Part shown: in pieces, positions 54,462 to 62,796 of the stretch | How positions within the stretch are numbered: position 1 is the stretch's first letter | Layout: the number at the start of each line of letters is the position of its first letter | Source of the DNA: Bacteroidales bacterium | GTDB taxonomy: Bacteria > Bacteroidota > Bacteroidia > Bacteroidales > UBA932 | Direction of reading: 5' to 3' | DNA length: 64,000 nucleotides | Assembly (NCBI GenBank): GCA_024402135.1 | Contig: JAKSJN010000002.1 | Location: forward strand, 207,450-271,449 | The notes under the pieces: generated by a model | What the model was told of the DNA's origin: nothing | The model's database searches: none | The model's input: only the letters and a program-made list of their open reading frames with translations | Translations under genes and position numbers: made by a program

Positions 54462-54691
54462 TACAGCAGTTCGTTTAATCTGTCATCCTTGATTACCTTT
54501 GGCTGAGCCTTTCCTGCAAGAACAAGAACCTTCTTGCCATTCCGGTAGACGTGAAGCTGGCGGTTGCGTACAACGGCGCTCAGCTCATCGTCGTCCTGAA
54601 TCGTCAGCCAGATGGCATGATACTCCCCTTCGGGAGACAGAATCTTGGCCTGCAGGTGAGAGCACATGTTTGAGATGTCGATAGTATCCAT
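54461..54691 (-). CDS. Small conserved-looking hypothetical protein
   Basis: From the ATG at 54691 the 76-residue product is soluble and mixed alpha/beta (AKILSPEGEYHAIWLTIQDDDELSAVVRNRQLHVYRNGKKVLVL in outline). There is no signal peptide. Its stop overlaps the next start by one base. The frame could extend 12 codons upstream, but that would run into the rhomboid 3' end. The family is unknown. Confidence 0.65.
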   Translation of the reverse strand: MDTIDISNMCSHLQAKILSPEGEYHAIWLTIQDDDELSAVVRNRQLHVYRNGKKVLVLAGKAQPKVIKDDRLNELL

Positions 54692-54716
54692 ATTTGATGT
54701 GTTTTGACGAAGGGTT

Positions 54717-55328
54717 CTAGATTCCAAACTGCGACAAGCATATCCTTAGTATGTCCGGGTCGCACACCAGAGGGAACAACAGCCCGTACACGGCTCCCCA
54801 GAAGTGTGCCGTGTGTCCGATGTTGCCCATGTTCCTCTTTGCCATATACCAACAGTAGAGAAGATATAACGGGGCGAAGATGTATCCCGGGACAGGGATC
54901 GGTATCAGGTAGATGTAGATACCCATCTTGGGAGCGAACAGGATCGAGGCGAAAAGAATCGCTGATACGGCGCCCGATGCGCCCAGTGCATTGTAGTTCC
55001 AGTCGTCGCGGTACTTGACGAGGTCGCCTATTGAAGACACTGCCAGAGCCGAAACATACAGGACAATATACAGGACTGTTCCTGTGACGTTGCCGAAGAC
55101 GGCACCGAAGTACTGCTCCACTACCCTGCCGAAGAAGTATAGCGTGAGCATGTTGAAGAATAGATGTCCCCATCCTGAATGTATCAATCCTGACGTGAAC
55201 ATGCGGTACCACTCCTTCCTGTGCCATACCTGGTAGGCATTGAAGAGCAGCTTGTTCCCGTTCAGCGTCCCGTTGAAGCACAGGATGCTCACAAGGCATG
55301 TTATTGCAATTATTGCTATGGTTATCAT
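54717..55328 (-). CDS. Rhomboid-family intramembrane serine protease
   Basis: The 203-residue, six-helix protein carries the rhomboid marks: SGWGHLFFNMLTLYFFG in helix 2 (HxxxN), catalytic Ser in NALGASGAVSA, and catalytic His in GHTAHFWGAVYG. It cleaves transmembrane segments of client proteins. It is complete, unlike the truncated copy at 51351-51705, with which it shares about 92 % of residues over the common region. It is in the leftward cluster, 67 nt after the ICMT-like gene. Confidence 0.93.
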   Translation of the reverse strand: MITIAIIAITCLVSILCFNGTLNGNKLLFNAYQVWHRKEWYRMFTSGLIHSGWGHLFFNMLTLYFFGRVVEQYFGAVFGNVTGTVLYIVLYVSALAVSSIGDLVKYRDDWNYNALGASGAVSAILFASILFAPKMGIYIYLIPIPVPGYIFAPLYLLYCWYMAKRNMGNIGHTAHFWGAVYGLLFPLVCDPDILRICLSQFGI

Positions 55329-55395
55329 TCGTCCTTAACAAATTCCAGTTGGATTTTCTGGATTTTACAGTTATTACAATTAATCCAGTCCCTAT

Positions 55396-55980
55396 TTAAA
55401 GATATCGCCTCACTTTTTTGCGGTACTCATCATAATCAGCTCCGAAGACATTCTCGCAGAACTTCTCTTCGTTCAGGATCTGCAGATGCAGCATCGCTAT
55501 AGGAAAAACCGCAAACACCAGATGAAGTATGTTAGGGAAGGCCACCAGCAGCCCGATGTACATCAGGTCGAATCCCAGGAAAGCGGGATTTCTGCTGATC
55601 CTGTAGATACCGTTCTGTACGAACTCTGTCCTGTCCTTCTCGGGGATGCCGGCCCTCCAGCTGTCGGCCATCGTGAGCATGGCGGTAATGAACGTCAGCA
55701 CGCCAAGTGCGGCGACGGTTACTCCGATCACCTGTATAGTGATACAATTCTTCAGCGACGTGATGATCGTGAATCGCGGGTGCATCACAATGCTAAGCAG
55801 CTCCACCGGAACTATGATTACGGTGGCAAGACCCATGATCTTCTCCACGAGCATCACCTTGCGCGGCTTGTCCCCTACTGCGATCTGGTTGGTCGAAACG
55901 CCCTTGCGCTTCTGCGACCATTTCTTTCCGAAATAGGCGGCATAGAATACAGCCATCACTATTATTGCTAAGATTTTCAT
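55396..55980 (-). CDS. ICMT/phospholipid N-methyltransferase-like membrane protein
   Basis: The 194-residue protein has five or so membrane segments and the C-terminal signature of the isoprenylcysteine carboxyl methyltransferase family: GIYRISRNPAFLGFDLMYIG and EEKFCENVFGADYDEYRKKVRRYL (SAM- and membrane-binding region). The bacterial members' substrates are mostly unknown; lipids or small hydrophobics are likely. It lies 3 nt after the TfoX-like gene. Confidence 0.88.
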   Translation of the reverse strand: MKILAIIVMAVFYAAYFGKKWSQKRKGVSTNQIAVGDKPRKVMLVEKIMGLATVIIVPVELLSIVMHPRFTIITSLKNCITIQVIGVTVAALGVLTFITAMLTMADSWRAGIPEKDRTEFVQNGIYRISRNPAFLGFDLMYIGLLVAFPNILHLVFAVFPIAMLHLQILNEEKFCENVFGADYDEYRKKVRRYL

Positions 55981-55983
55981 GTC

Positions 55984-56304
55984 CTATTTTGTTTTTCTTC
56001 TCGGCTTCGGGTAATCCGTGACACTTTCCAACATTGAAACAATGCGACGTGCATCCGAAGCGTGGTCTATGTCCAGGATGTAATGCTCCTTCGCGCCTTC
56101 GTATGGGCGGCCGCATTCCGCATCCGACATCAGATCATCGATGATCGGGAGCTTCTTAACGTAGCATATGTTGTCACATACCAGGACGACAGGCTTCTCG
56201 TTCAGGTATACCATGTACTCTCCGAACATCTTCCTTGCCCGGAGGACACCGGCTCCCGAGAGCTGGTCCATCACATATTCCGTGTAGTCAAGTGAGCTTG
56301 CCAT
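55984..56304 (-). CDS. TfoX N-terminal-domain protein
   Basis: From the ATG at 56304 the 106-residue protein matches the stand-alone TfoX N-domain: DYTEYVMDQLSGAGVLRARKMFGEYMVYLNEKPVVLVCDNICYVK. Such small proteins share the fold of the competence regulator TfoX but their role is unclear. The start is 1 nt after the stop of the upstream lipoprotein gene. The longer open frame upstream overlaps that gene and is not credible. Confidence 0.85.
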   Translation of the reverse strand: MASSLDYTEYVMDQLSGAGVLRARKMFGEYMVYLNEKPVVLVCDNICYVKKLPIIDDLMSDAECGRPYEGAKEHYILDIDHASDARRIVSMLESVTDYPKPRRKTK

Positions 56305-56305
56305 A

Positions 56306-56839
56306 TTATCGTAAAGGTGAGAAAGAGAGCACATCAGCCTTGGCCAGTTCTTCATACGCAGCCCGGACGAGGCTGTCCCCCGGAAGGCATACCATGTCTC
56401 CGTCGATAACATAATGCAGCGGTTCTCCAAGCGAGTCAAGGACCTCCAGCATATCGCCAGCTTCAATCATCTTCCCGTCCCCGTTCCTGAAGGTGTGCTT
56501 CTGGATGAACCTATGGCCTGCAGTGAAAAGGCAGGAATCCTTCACTGACAGAGGATATGCTGTGCCCTGACTGAACACTTCGCCACAGTCCACGACCTTA
56601 CCGTTGGAATCCGTCACATACACATGGGCATTGATAGTCGCCATATGTCCCTCAAGATCATCATACACATAGTCTGTCACCAGGAGCGCTTCTTCCTTCC
56701 CACCAAGATCCACCATCGCGAAGTGCTTCCCCGTTGACAGCATATCAGTGACTGACGAATAGATTTCCGGAACTGAAACCCTGGATGTGCAGGATGTAAA
56801 TACTGCGGCAAATGCCACAATGATTATAATCTTCTTCAT
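56306..56839 (-). CDS. Putative lipoprotein
   Basis: The 177-residue product has a lipoprotein signal (MKKIIIIVAFAAVFTSCTS). The mature region is beta-rich (FAMVDLGGKEEALLVTDYVYDDLEGHMATINAHVYVTDSNG in outline) with no family motif that I know. The start is the second ATG (56839); the first is two codons earlier. It is within the leftward cluster. Confidence 0.75.
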   Translation of the reverse strand: MKKIIIIVAFAAVFTSCTSRVSVPEIYSSVTDMLSTGKHFAMVDLGGKEEALLVTDYVYDDLEGHMATINAHVYVTDSNGKVVDCGEVFSQGTAYPLSVKDSCLFTAGHRFIQKHTFRNGDGKMIEAGDMLEVLDSLGEPLHYVIDGDMVCLPGDSLVRAAYEELAKADVLSFSPLR

Positions 56840-56871
56840 GATCATTATTTATCTGCTTCTCAATGTTACCC

Positions 56872-57078
56872 TTACATCAAAAGCATTATTCTTCCCTCTG
56901 CCTTAACGAAAGTATGGGTGTTTCGCATCACCACGGCATACACCTGGGCACTGGTCACCGGCTGACCGTCTTTGCGGACATAGAGCTTGCGTCGGTTGAT
57001 GATGTCCGCTATCTGCTCTGTCTTCAGGCCACCATTACGCTCGGCTAGCACGTACACTATGGCTTCATCGATTCTCAC
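56872..57078 (-). CDS. Small winged-helix-like protein
   Basis: The 68-residue product (MRIDEAIVYVLAERNGGLKTEQIADIINRRK, then YVRKDGQPVTSAQVYAVVMRN, quoted in parts) resembles the HARE-HTH/winged-helix fold used to read modified DNA or as a protein module. It lies 3 nt after the EamA-like gene and is part of the cluster. The function is inferred only from the fold-like pattern. Confidence 0.7.
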   Translation of the reverse strand: MRIDEAIVYVLAERNGGLKTEQIADIINRRKLYVRKDGQPVTSAQVYAVVMRNTHTFVKAEGRIMLLM

Positions 57079-57081
57079 GCC

Positions 57082-57522
57082 CTAAAGAATCATAATGAAC
57101 GTACCAGCGAGAAGCAGAATGCTTCCTACGACGGTTTTCCACGTCAATGATTCCCCAAGGAAGATCACTGCGAAGATGATGGTGAGTACAAGACTGCATT
57201 TGTCCACGGGAACGACTTTGCTCGCATCGCCTATCTTCAAAGCATAGAAGTAGCACAGCCATGATGCACCGGTTGCCAGTCCGGAAAGAATCAGGAATAT
57301 CCAGCTGTGCGGTGTTATGGCCTTGATGGTCGATGCAAGGGATGCGTCCTGCGATTTGGTTGTCACGAAGACAACAACCCAGGCCATCACCAGGACGACT
57401 ACAGTTCTGATGGCAGTCGCAAGATTGGAGTTGACGCCCTCGATACCCACTTTCGCAAGAATGGAAGTAGCTGCCGCAAATACGGCTGAGAGGATTGCAA
57501 ACAATAACCACATACGCTTCAT
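57082..57522 (-). CDS. EamA-family half-size transporter
   Basis: The 146-residue protein has five hydrophobic segments and the EamA (DMT superfamily) marks: AATSILAKVGIEGVNS at the start and VVPVDKCSLVLTIIFAVIFLGESLTWKTVVGSILLLAG at the end. Single-EamA proteins of about 140 residues act as dimers and export small metabolites. The substrate is unknown. It lies 14 nt after the flavin reductase gene. Confidence 0.9.
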   Translation of the reverse strand: MKRMWLLFAILSAVFAAATSILAKVGIEGVNSNLATAIRTVVVLVMAWVVVFVTTKSQDASLASTIKAITPHSWIFLILSGLATGASWLCYFYALKIGDASKVVPVDKCSLVLTIIFAVIFLGESLTWKTVVGSILLLAGTFIMIL

Positions 57523-57536
57523 GACTTCCGTAACGG

Positions 57537-58100
57537 TTACCTGATATTCTTGCCGTCAGAGAAAGCATTGCCTACCCTTTCCCCAAGGGCAATGTAGCCG
57601 AAGTGGCAAGGATCGAAGGTGATGAGGCCCATCTTTTCCACGTCAGGCTTTCCGTCCTCGGCAAGGTAGTTCTCATCCACGAGGATATTGACAATCTCGG
57701 CGATGATATAGTAACCTGTCTCACTCTCGTAGAGCTTCTCCTTGATGCGGCACTCGAGTGTCATCGGGAAGTCTGTGAATACTGGAGCTTTCACGTTCTC
57801 AGAGGGAACTACAGTCCATCCTGTCTTCTCAATCTTTGACGGCTCATTCTTCGCGCTGACGATACCTACGTAATCCGCAGCAGTAGCTGTGTCCTTTGTT
57901 GCGAAGGCTACTGTGAACTCGCCGCAAGCATTGAGGTTCTCGGTTGTCTGGTGGGAGCCCATGCTTATCATGATTTCGCCGTTGTCCCACTGGCCGCCCC
58001 AAGCAGCGTTCATGGCGTTCGCCTTGCCATTCTTGTTGTATGTGCCGATGACGAGCACCGGCTGTGGAAGCATCCACGCTTTTGATCCGAATGATTTCAT
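57537..58100 (-). CDS. Flavin reductase-like FMN-binding protein
   Basis: The 187-residue protein has the flavoredoxin/flavin-reductase fold. Marks are PVLVIGTYNKNGKANAMNAAWGG near the N-terminus, SHQTTENLNACGEFTVAF, and the late FDPCHFGYIALGERVG. It binds FMN and probably transfers electrons from NAD(P)H. It appears to be the first gene of a leftward run of about ten genes reaching 53674, with mostly overlapping or abutting ends. Confidence 0.9.
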   Translation of the reverse strand: MKSFGSKAWMLPQPVLVIGTYNKNGKANAMNAAWGGQWDNGEIMISMGSHQTTENLNACGEFTVAFATKDTATAADYVGIVSAKNEPSKIEKTGWTVVPSENVKAPVFTDFPMTLECRIKEKLYESETGYYIIAEIVNILVDENYLAEDGKPDVEKMGLITFDPCHFGYIALGERVGNAFSDGKNIR

Positions 58101-58293
58101 ATCAATTGTTTACCATTTTGATGCAGATTTGAATCATGAACAAGTGTTCATGGAAATCCGGCTCTATATATAACGCAAATGTAGAAAAAAAATACGCGTT
58201 TGATTCTTAATAAAGAATCCGAGGGCAGATTCCTTAAAGAAGGTGGTGATTGCATTCAACTTCCGGCGATATCCGATCAAATTCCTTTTGTCC

Positions 58294-58323
58294 CTTGATT
58301 CGAAATCATTTTTTATATCTTTG
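58294..58323 (+). promoter_or_regulatory. Promoter of the metalloprotease lipoprotein gene
   Basis: CTTG (58294-58297), N18 and TATCTTTG (58316-58323) are close to consensus. The leader is about 50 nt. Confidence 0.6.
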
Positions 58324-58376
58324 TCAATCCATTACCGAGATGCCGACAAACAAAGGGCATATTAAAACAAAGAAGA

Positions 58377-59294
58377 ATGAAAGCCATCAATAAACTCACG
58401 ATCGTTACGATCGCTGCAATAGCAGTCGCGTTCTCATGCACAGGATCCAAAGCCTACGATCCGGCACAGGACGACAAGAACAAGAAAGAGCCTGTCGAGA
58501 ATACAGAACCTGAGTATTACGGATATCAAAGGACGGTTGAAATCAGCACTCCCCCTTCGACGCTGACCCAGTGGCTCAACTACAAGGAGTCCCCTCTCGA
58601 TCCGTTCTACAAGAAATATATTGACTGTGACGGACTAGCGATTGTCTCATCCGAGAATGTACGTGACACAGCCCTGTATCAGGCACGATACATAATATAC
58701 GAGATGCTCAGGCGCATTCCTGAGGCACGCGAAGAGATGATCAAATGCCATTTCCGCATCGGAGTCGTAGGCTACAAGGAGAATATCACCGACCTGCCTG
58801 AATGCAGTGTCATGCCGATATGGTGGCCAGGAACCGACTGGAATGCCCGAGGCCGAGGCTATGGTGCGACACTCGCGCTCCCTGTCATGTCCATCGGAGA
58901 GGAGAACATTGTCAAGGTCGAGGAGAAGGGATATCAGGAGCGTTATTACTCGGAGAGCATCCTGGTCCACGAGTTCGCCCACAACGTGGACTTTGCCCTG
59001 CGCCGCATCAACAAGACATTCGAAAGAGACCTTCTTGCTGCATTCAATAACGCCAAGAACAAAGGCCTCTGGAAAGGCACATACTCAATGGAAAATTCTG
59101 AAGAGTACTTCGCCGAAGGCGCTCAGGCATGGTACAACACCTGCCGCATGGAAGTTCCAAATCCAAATGGATCAGGAGTATTCAAGCTCAAGACACGCGA
59201 TCAGCTGAAGGTATACGATCCTGCGCTCTACAAAGTGCTTGAAAGCGTTTTCCCGAAGGAATTCCTCCACGGATATCACTTCGACTTCGAATAA
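58377..59294 (+). CDS. Putative zinc-metalloprotease lipoprotein
   Basis: The 305-residue protein has a lipoprotein signal (MKAINKLTIVTIAAIAVAFSC, Cys21) and a zincin motif SILVHEFAHNVDFAL (HEFAH, 198-202). A downstream acidic segment NSEEYFAEGAQAWYNT provides the likely third ligand Glu, as in gluzincin-like secreted proteins. It would cleave proteins or peptides at the cell surface. It is monocistronic with a strong terminator. Confidence 0.85.
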   Translation: MKAINKLTIVTIAAIAVAFSCTGSKAYDPAQDDKNKKEPVENTEPEYYGYQRTVEISTPPSTLTQWLNYKESPLDPFYKKYIDCDGLAIVSSENVRDTALYQARYIIYEMLRRIPEAREEMIKCHFRIGVVGYKENITDLPECSVMPIWWPGTDWNARGRGYGATLALPVMSIGEENIVKVEEKGYQERYYSESILVHEFAHNVDFALRRINKTFERDLLAAFNNAKNKGLWKGTYSMENSEEYFAEGAQAWYNTCRMEVPNPNGSGVFKLKTRDQLKVYDPALYKVLESVFPKEFLHGYHFDFE

Positions 59295-59298
59295 CAGC

Positions 59299-59326
59299 AA
59301 AGGTCGGCTCCCAAAAGCCGACCTTT
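59299..59326. terminator. Bidirectional terminator
   Basis: AAAGGTCGGCT (59299-59309) pairs with AGCCGACCTTT (59316-59326) between the metalloprotease gene and the convergent GH43 remnant. Confidence 0.85.
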
Positions 59327-59371
59327 ACAGTTCAAGATGGCGCGAGGGTTCAGACCTTTTGCGCCACTTTT

Positions 59372-60328
59372 TTATTTCGATGGTCCGTCATGGACATAGA
59401 CGAAGTTCGAGAATGAGGCACGGCCAGCCGCTCCTGTCACGTTATACGAATACAGGGCTGTGCGTGCGCCCTTCCAGAAACCGAAGCGGAGATAGAAAGG
59501 ATCACCGGCATCCACGAACTTCTTTCCATCCAGGCTGTATGAGAACTGGAACTGCTGTGCATCCATATCATAGTCGATACGAAGAACGACATTCTTCTTT
59601 ATCTGGCACAGCACAGTCTCTGTCTTGTCATCGGAATGATACAGTTCAGTCCTGCCGTTCTCGCGACGGACTCCCAGCATCATGTTCATGTGGCCCATGG
59701 CTGCAAGGCCGCAGCGCTGTCCTTCGGCAATCTCACTGACGTCGAGAGTCACAGTCGCCTGACTCTTGAATCCCATGACCTTCTGGGTGACGGTGTTGCG
59801 GGCTGTCCTGAAACTAGATGAGTCAAGGGCATCCAGCTGAAGAGCATGACGTTTAGAATCGATTCTCCATGCACCGTCGACGGGATTGTGGTTGAACTGC
59901 CACTGGTATGAAAGAGATGAAGATGAGAAATCATCGGATGAAGCAGGCGCAAAGGCCTTTTCGCTGGCTATCGGTTTGGTCCAGACTGAGACAGGATTGC
60001 CGATGCCGTTGCGGTCTATATCAACACCGATCACAGGCCAGCCATCCTCGCTCCAGGTCATAGGCTGGAGGTGGACGATGATAGGGCCGGCGCCATGCTG
60101 GCTGCGGACAAGATAAGCCTTGCCATCCTCATCCCAGAACGGACAAGGATCTTCCCACTTGGGAATGCTCTTGACGCAGTGAAGCGGATCCCACTTGCCG
60201 TATGGGTCGGTCGTAGAGGTCATGAAAAGGCCCTCGTCCGGAGTGCAGAAATACACATAAAAACGACCGTCATGATAGCGGATCGCCGGAGCCCATGAGC
60301 CACCCGAATAGTGGGAATACGTTAAACT
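59372..60328 (-). pseudogene. 5'-truncated GH43 beta-xylosidase-type gene
   Basis: The frame keeps the later propeller blades (GGSWAPAIRYHDGRFYVYF, WEDPCPFWDEDGKAYLV, HLQPMTWSEDGWPVIG) and the C-terminal concanavalin-like domain of GH43 xylosidases (SYQWQFNHNP, ATVTLDVSEIAEGQRCGLAAMG). It lacks the signal peptide and first blade, about 100 residues that include the catalytic base. An in-frame TAA lies at 60331-60329, and no start codon precedes the GH43 homology. The break is within 10-20 nt of the divergent DUF3853-type gene. An internal GTG at 60256 could start a short inactive product. Confidence 0.8.
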
Positions 60329-60338
60329 TTATGCTATT

Positions 60339-60677
60339 ATGGACTCGAACAATCTTATTGAAGGGCTCCTCCAGAAGCCCCTTTGGCAGATGACCGGAGA
60401 GGAATACAGCCAGCTCACTCACTATGCTCTCTCCCTTTCTCCGAACACCGGATCATCCTCGGCTCCACCTGGGCAGAAGGCACTCGGCGTTCATGCCCTT
60501 GCCGTAGAACTCGGGTGTTCCGACTCCACGGTCTATGCACTGATGCGTACGCCACGAGAAGAAGATGGCTCCGCTGAAGGAGGCGGAATCCTCCGCCCTG
60601 CCATCGTCTCCCGCATCGGGCGACGGATTGTCTTTGACGTCGAGACAGCCCGCAGGCTGGCCGACGATTACCAATAG
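60339..60677 (+). CDS. DUF3853-like helix-turn-helix protein, mobile-element type
   Basis: The 112-residue protein begins MDSNNLIEGLLQKPLWQMTGEEYSQLTHYAL in outline, a pattern typical of DUF3853 proteins, which are common in Bacteroidota integrative elements. It has an excisionase-like HTH (HALAVELGCSDSTVYALMR), with REEDGSAEGGGILRPAI as a loop. It would bind DNA, perhaps in element excision or control. It stands directly at the breakpoint of the GH43 remnant and has no other element genes around, so it is probably a leftover. Confidence 0.7.
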   Translation: MDSNNLIEGLLQKPLWQMTGEEYSQLTHYALSLSPNTGSSSAPPGQKALGVHALAVELGCSDSTVYALMRTPREEDGSAEGGGILRPAIVSRIGRRIVFDVETARRLADDYQ

Positions 60678-60678
60678 T

Positions 60679-60979
60679 CCCGCAAATAATCTGCGGGTCA
60701 AAAGAGAAATATGGTGCACGATGGGCTCGGCCTGAGAAGGTGCGAGCTATCGTCACATCTGACCGTCCTGAGAAGACAATGCCAGCAACGAAAAGAATTC
60801 AACGGATGAAAAGGATAACGTGCCAGAAAGGGCTTGCCATGATTCGGCCCGATAGTAGGCGACGGGAGTCGGCCTACATATTAAGTTACCAATCCCTATT
60901 TTCAGTGTCCATCAACCGGGCAAGCCCGGAACAAAGTGGAAAACAGTCATGCCAATGGTGATTACCTTACGTTTGATGT
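60679..60979. other. Intergenic stretch after the DUF3853-like gene
   Basis: A small hairpin (CCCGCA, 60679-60684, with TGCGGG, 60692-60697) follows the DUF3853-like stop but lacks a T-run. The rest, to 60979, has only a short GTG-started frame with no convincing protein character. It may be debris of the same insertion or deletion event. Confidence 0.4.
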
Positions 60980-62383
60980 CTAATCGACGGTGTCCAGTGC
61001 AGTTGAAAGTGCCACCGGATCAGAAGGTCTTGGGGCGTGAAGCTGAACGATACTTCCGTGAGTGTCGACGATCATATTCCAAGGGATGGCCATGCCCCCG
61101 TTGGCGTCGTAAAGACGCTGGAGATCATTGATAAGAGCTACTCCGGCTCGAATATGATGACCGCGTAGTTGATAATATGCCACCATATCCCGCCATTGCA
61201 CATCGGCTTCCTCCTTGTCCACCGACAGATAAAGCATTTCATACCCTTTACTCTCAAGCAACTCATGCAAGGATTTCTCATTGACGAATTCCTCCTTGCA
61301 CGGACCACACCAGGTAGCCCAAACATCAACATACAGTTTTTTGCCGGCAAAACGGGAGAGAAGTTCCTCCATAGTTGAAATGCCTTCAGTGTCTGTCATG
61401 AATTGAATATCGTCCGACAGACTCTTTGGAGCATGGAAAGCGCAGATTTCCTCATAATAACCTTTCATCGCTGAAAGATATGGGCTATTTGGATAGGTCA
61501 GTTTGAACTCCTCGTACAAAGGAATCAACTCCTTTTCATATTGTCGCTGGATGGCGGCAAAACGCCACTGATAGGCGAAAGTGCTCTCAAGACGTTCTCC
61601 AGTCAAGGCTTTCTTATACTCATCAATTAACAGAGTATTGATTTGTCCGGATTGAACCAAAGGCATTATCTCCTCTCTCCGTTCCATCAACTTAAGAGAA
61701 GCAAAAGCATCCATCAAATCGAAATAACCCAAAGCACTCAGCATACGGTCTGAATCAGGACTGAAGTCCTCAAAGGCCGCGGCTTGAATCTCCTCGGAGC
61801 GTAGCAAGACACCAACTTGAGCCATAACGGAAAGGACATTGCATTCGCGATCCGCTGCGATAAGATCAAACATTTCCGGTGAAATCTTGCGAGCCTTCAG
61901 AAGAGAATCAAAGGGAGCCATTTGTAAGGCTCGAACGCTGTCGAGTTTTGCGCGAATCAGAACGGGATCAGTATCTCCAGTATAGGAATGGGCCTCCATT
62001 TGCGGGTGGCCGTACCTGGGTATTGCGGTATAAAAACGTTGTGCGTCCTGCCCCGGTTCCTCAAACGAGAAAGCTGATCCGTCGAAGTCAAGTTTGTATG
62101 TCTTTCCGCTCTCAACAGGGAAGTAAACTATTTTAGTTGGGTTACCTACATCTTGAAGGCTGATGAAAGCCGGATGTTTGACCGCAATCTTGAATCTGAG
62201 TCCGCTTGTTCCGGAAAGCGTGTCCTGTATCAAGACTGAATTGGCGTGGCCGACAGGGATACTATGCCGCAGGACCATTTCCGGATTATTACCGGTATTC
62301 TTGACGATTACTTCCGCATTCCGAGTGCAAGCGGCAAGCAGAAGAAAGACAGGTATAAGGGAATAAAAAAGGGTTTTTCTCAT
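60980..62383 (-). CDS. TlpA-like thioredoxin-domain lipoprotein
   Basis: The 467-residue protein has a lipoprotein signal (MRKTLFYSLIPVFLLLAACTR), an N-terminal beta-rich DUF4369-like part, a long helical middle, and a C-terminal thioredoxin domain (about 345-467) with the active site WATWCGPCKEEF and a cis-Pro in AIPWNMIVD. Such proteins reduce disulfides in the periplasm. It is 50 nt downstream of the sigma/anti-sigma-like pair, so it is likely in the same leftward operon and controlled by that sigma factor. Confidence 0.9.
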   Translation of the reverse strand: MRKTLFYSLIPVFLLLAACTRNAEVIVKNTGNNPEMVLRHSIPVGHANSVLIQDTLSGTSGLRFKIAVKHPAFISLQDVGNPTKIVYFPVESGKTYKLDFDGSAFSFEEPGQDAQRFYTAIPRYGHPQMEAHSYTGDTDPVLIRAKLDSVRALQMAPFDSLLKARKISPEMFDLIAADRECNVLSVMAQVGVLLRSEEIQAAAFEDFSPDSDRMLSALGYFDLMDAFASLKLMERREEIMPLVQSGQINTLLIDEYKKALTGERLESTFAYQWRFAAIQRQYEKELIPLYEEFKLTYPNSPYLSAMKGYYEEICAFHAPKSLSDDIQFMTDTEGISTMEELLSRFAGKKLYVDVWATWCGPCKEEFVNEKSLHELLESKGYEMLYLSVDKEEADVQWRDMVAYYQLRGHHIRAGVALINDLQRLYDANGGMAIPWNMIVDTHGSIVQLHAPRPSDPVALSTALDTVD

Positions 62384-62433
62384 ATAAAAGCTATAGTATC
62401 AAATGCGAATATACTAATTATCTGATTATAAAA

Positions 62434-62796
62434 TCAAAAAGCCTCCTTTTTACGGGTTAAGAACACCATCCCCAACGCGATGGCACATCCTGCGACGAGG
62501 GCAATCAGGAATTCCTTCCATTCCATAAGTCCGGCCATTATCTTGGCAATGTCTGATTGACCAACCTCGATGGATGGCAAGGGACAGAACACTACCAACA
62601 GAGTGGCCAGACAACCCAGGCCGAGCCCGACAGCCAGCGCAATGATCAGCGCCATCCGTCCGCGATGCCGGTCCTCATCAACACACTTCTTTACCCCTTC
62701 CACGTTGCAGAGGCGGGCGTTGGTTTCAACCAGGAATTGCCCTTCTTCCGGCATTTCCGGTTTGTTGTCACGAAGATATTGTTCAATGTCCATCAT
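62434..62796 (-). CDS. Small membrane protein, possible anti-sigma partner
   Basis: The 120-residue protein has a soluble N-terminal part (DIEQYLRDNKPEMPEEGQFLVETNARL) and two membrane helices (ALIIALAVGLGLGCLATLLVVF and EFLIALVAGCAIALGMVFL). Its start overlaps the sigma gene's stop, the classic arrangement for a sigma/anti-sigma pair. It resembles DUF5056 proteins found in this position. The cytoplasmic part could hold the sigma factor; this is inferred from context. Confidence 0.75.
   Translation of the reverse strand: MMDIEQYLRDNKPEMPEEGQFLVETNARLCNVEGVKKCVDEDRHRGRMALIIALAVGLGLGCLATLLVVFCPLPSIEVGQSDIAKIMAGLMEWKEFLIALVAGCAIALGMVFLTRKKEAF

Noticed and set aside
54604-55341. 245-codon minus-strand frame overlapping the rhomboid gene
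   Set aside because: It is out of frame with the rhomboid protein, whose catalytic motifs are intact, and the product is Arg/Pro-rich as expected for a wrong frame.
60740-60961. 73-codon plus-strand frame
   Set aside because: It starts at GTG, has no promoter or recognisable motif, and its Arg/Ser-rich composition looks random.
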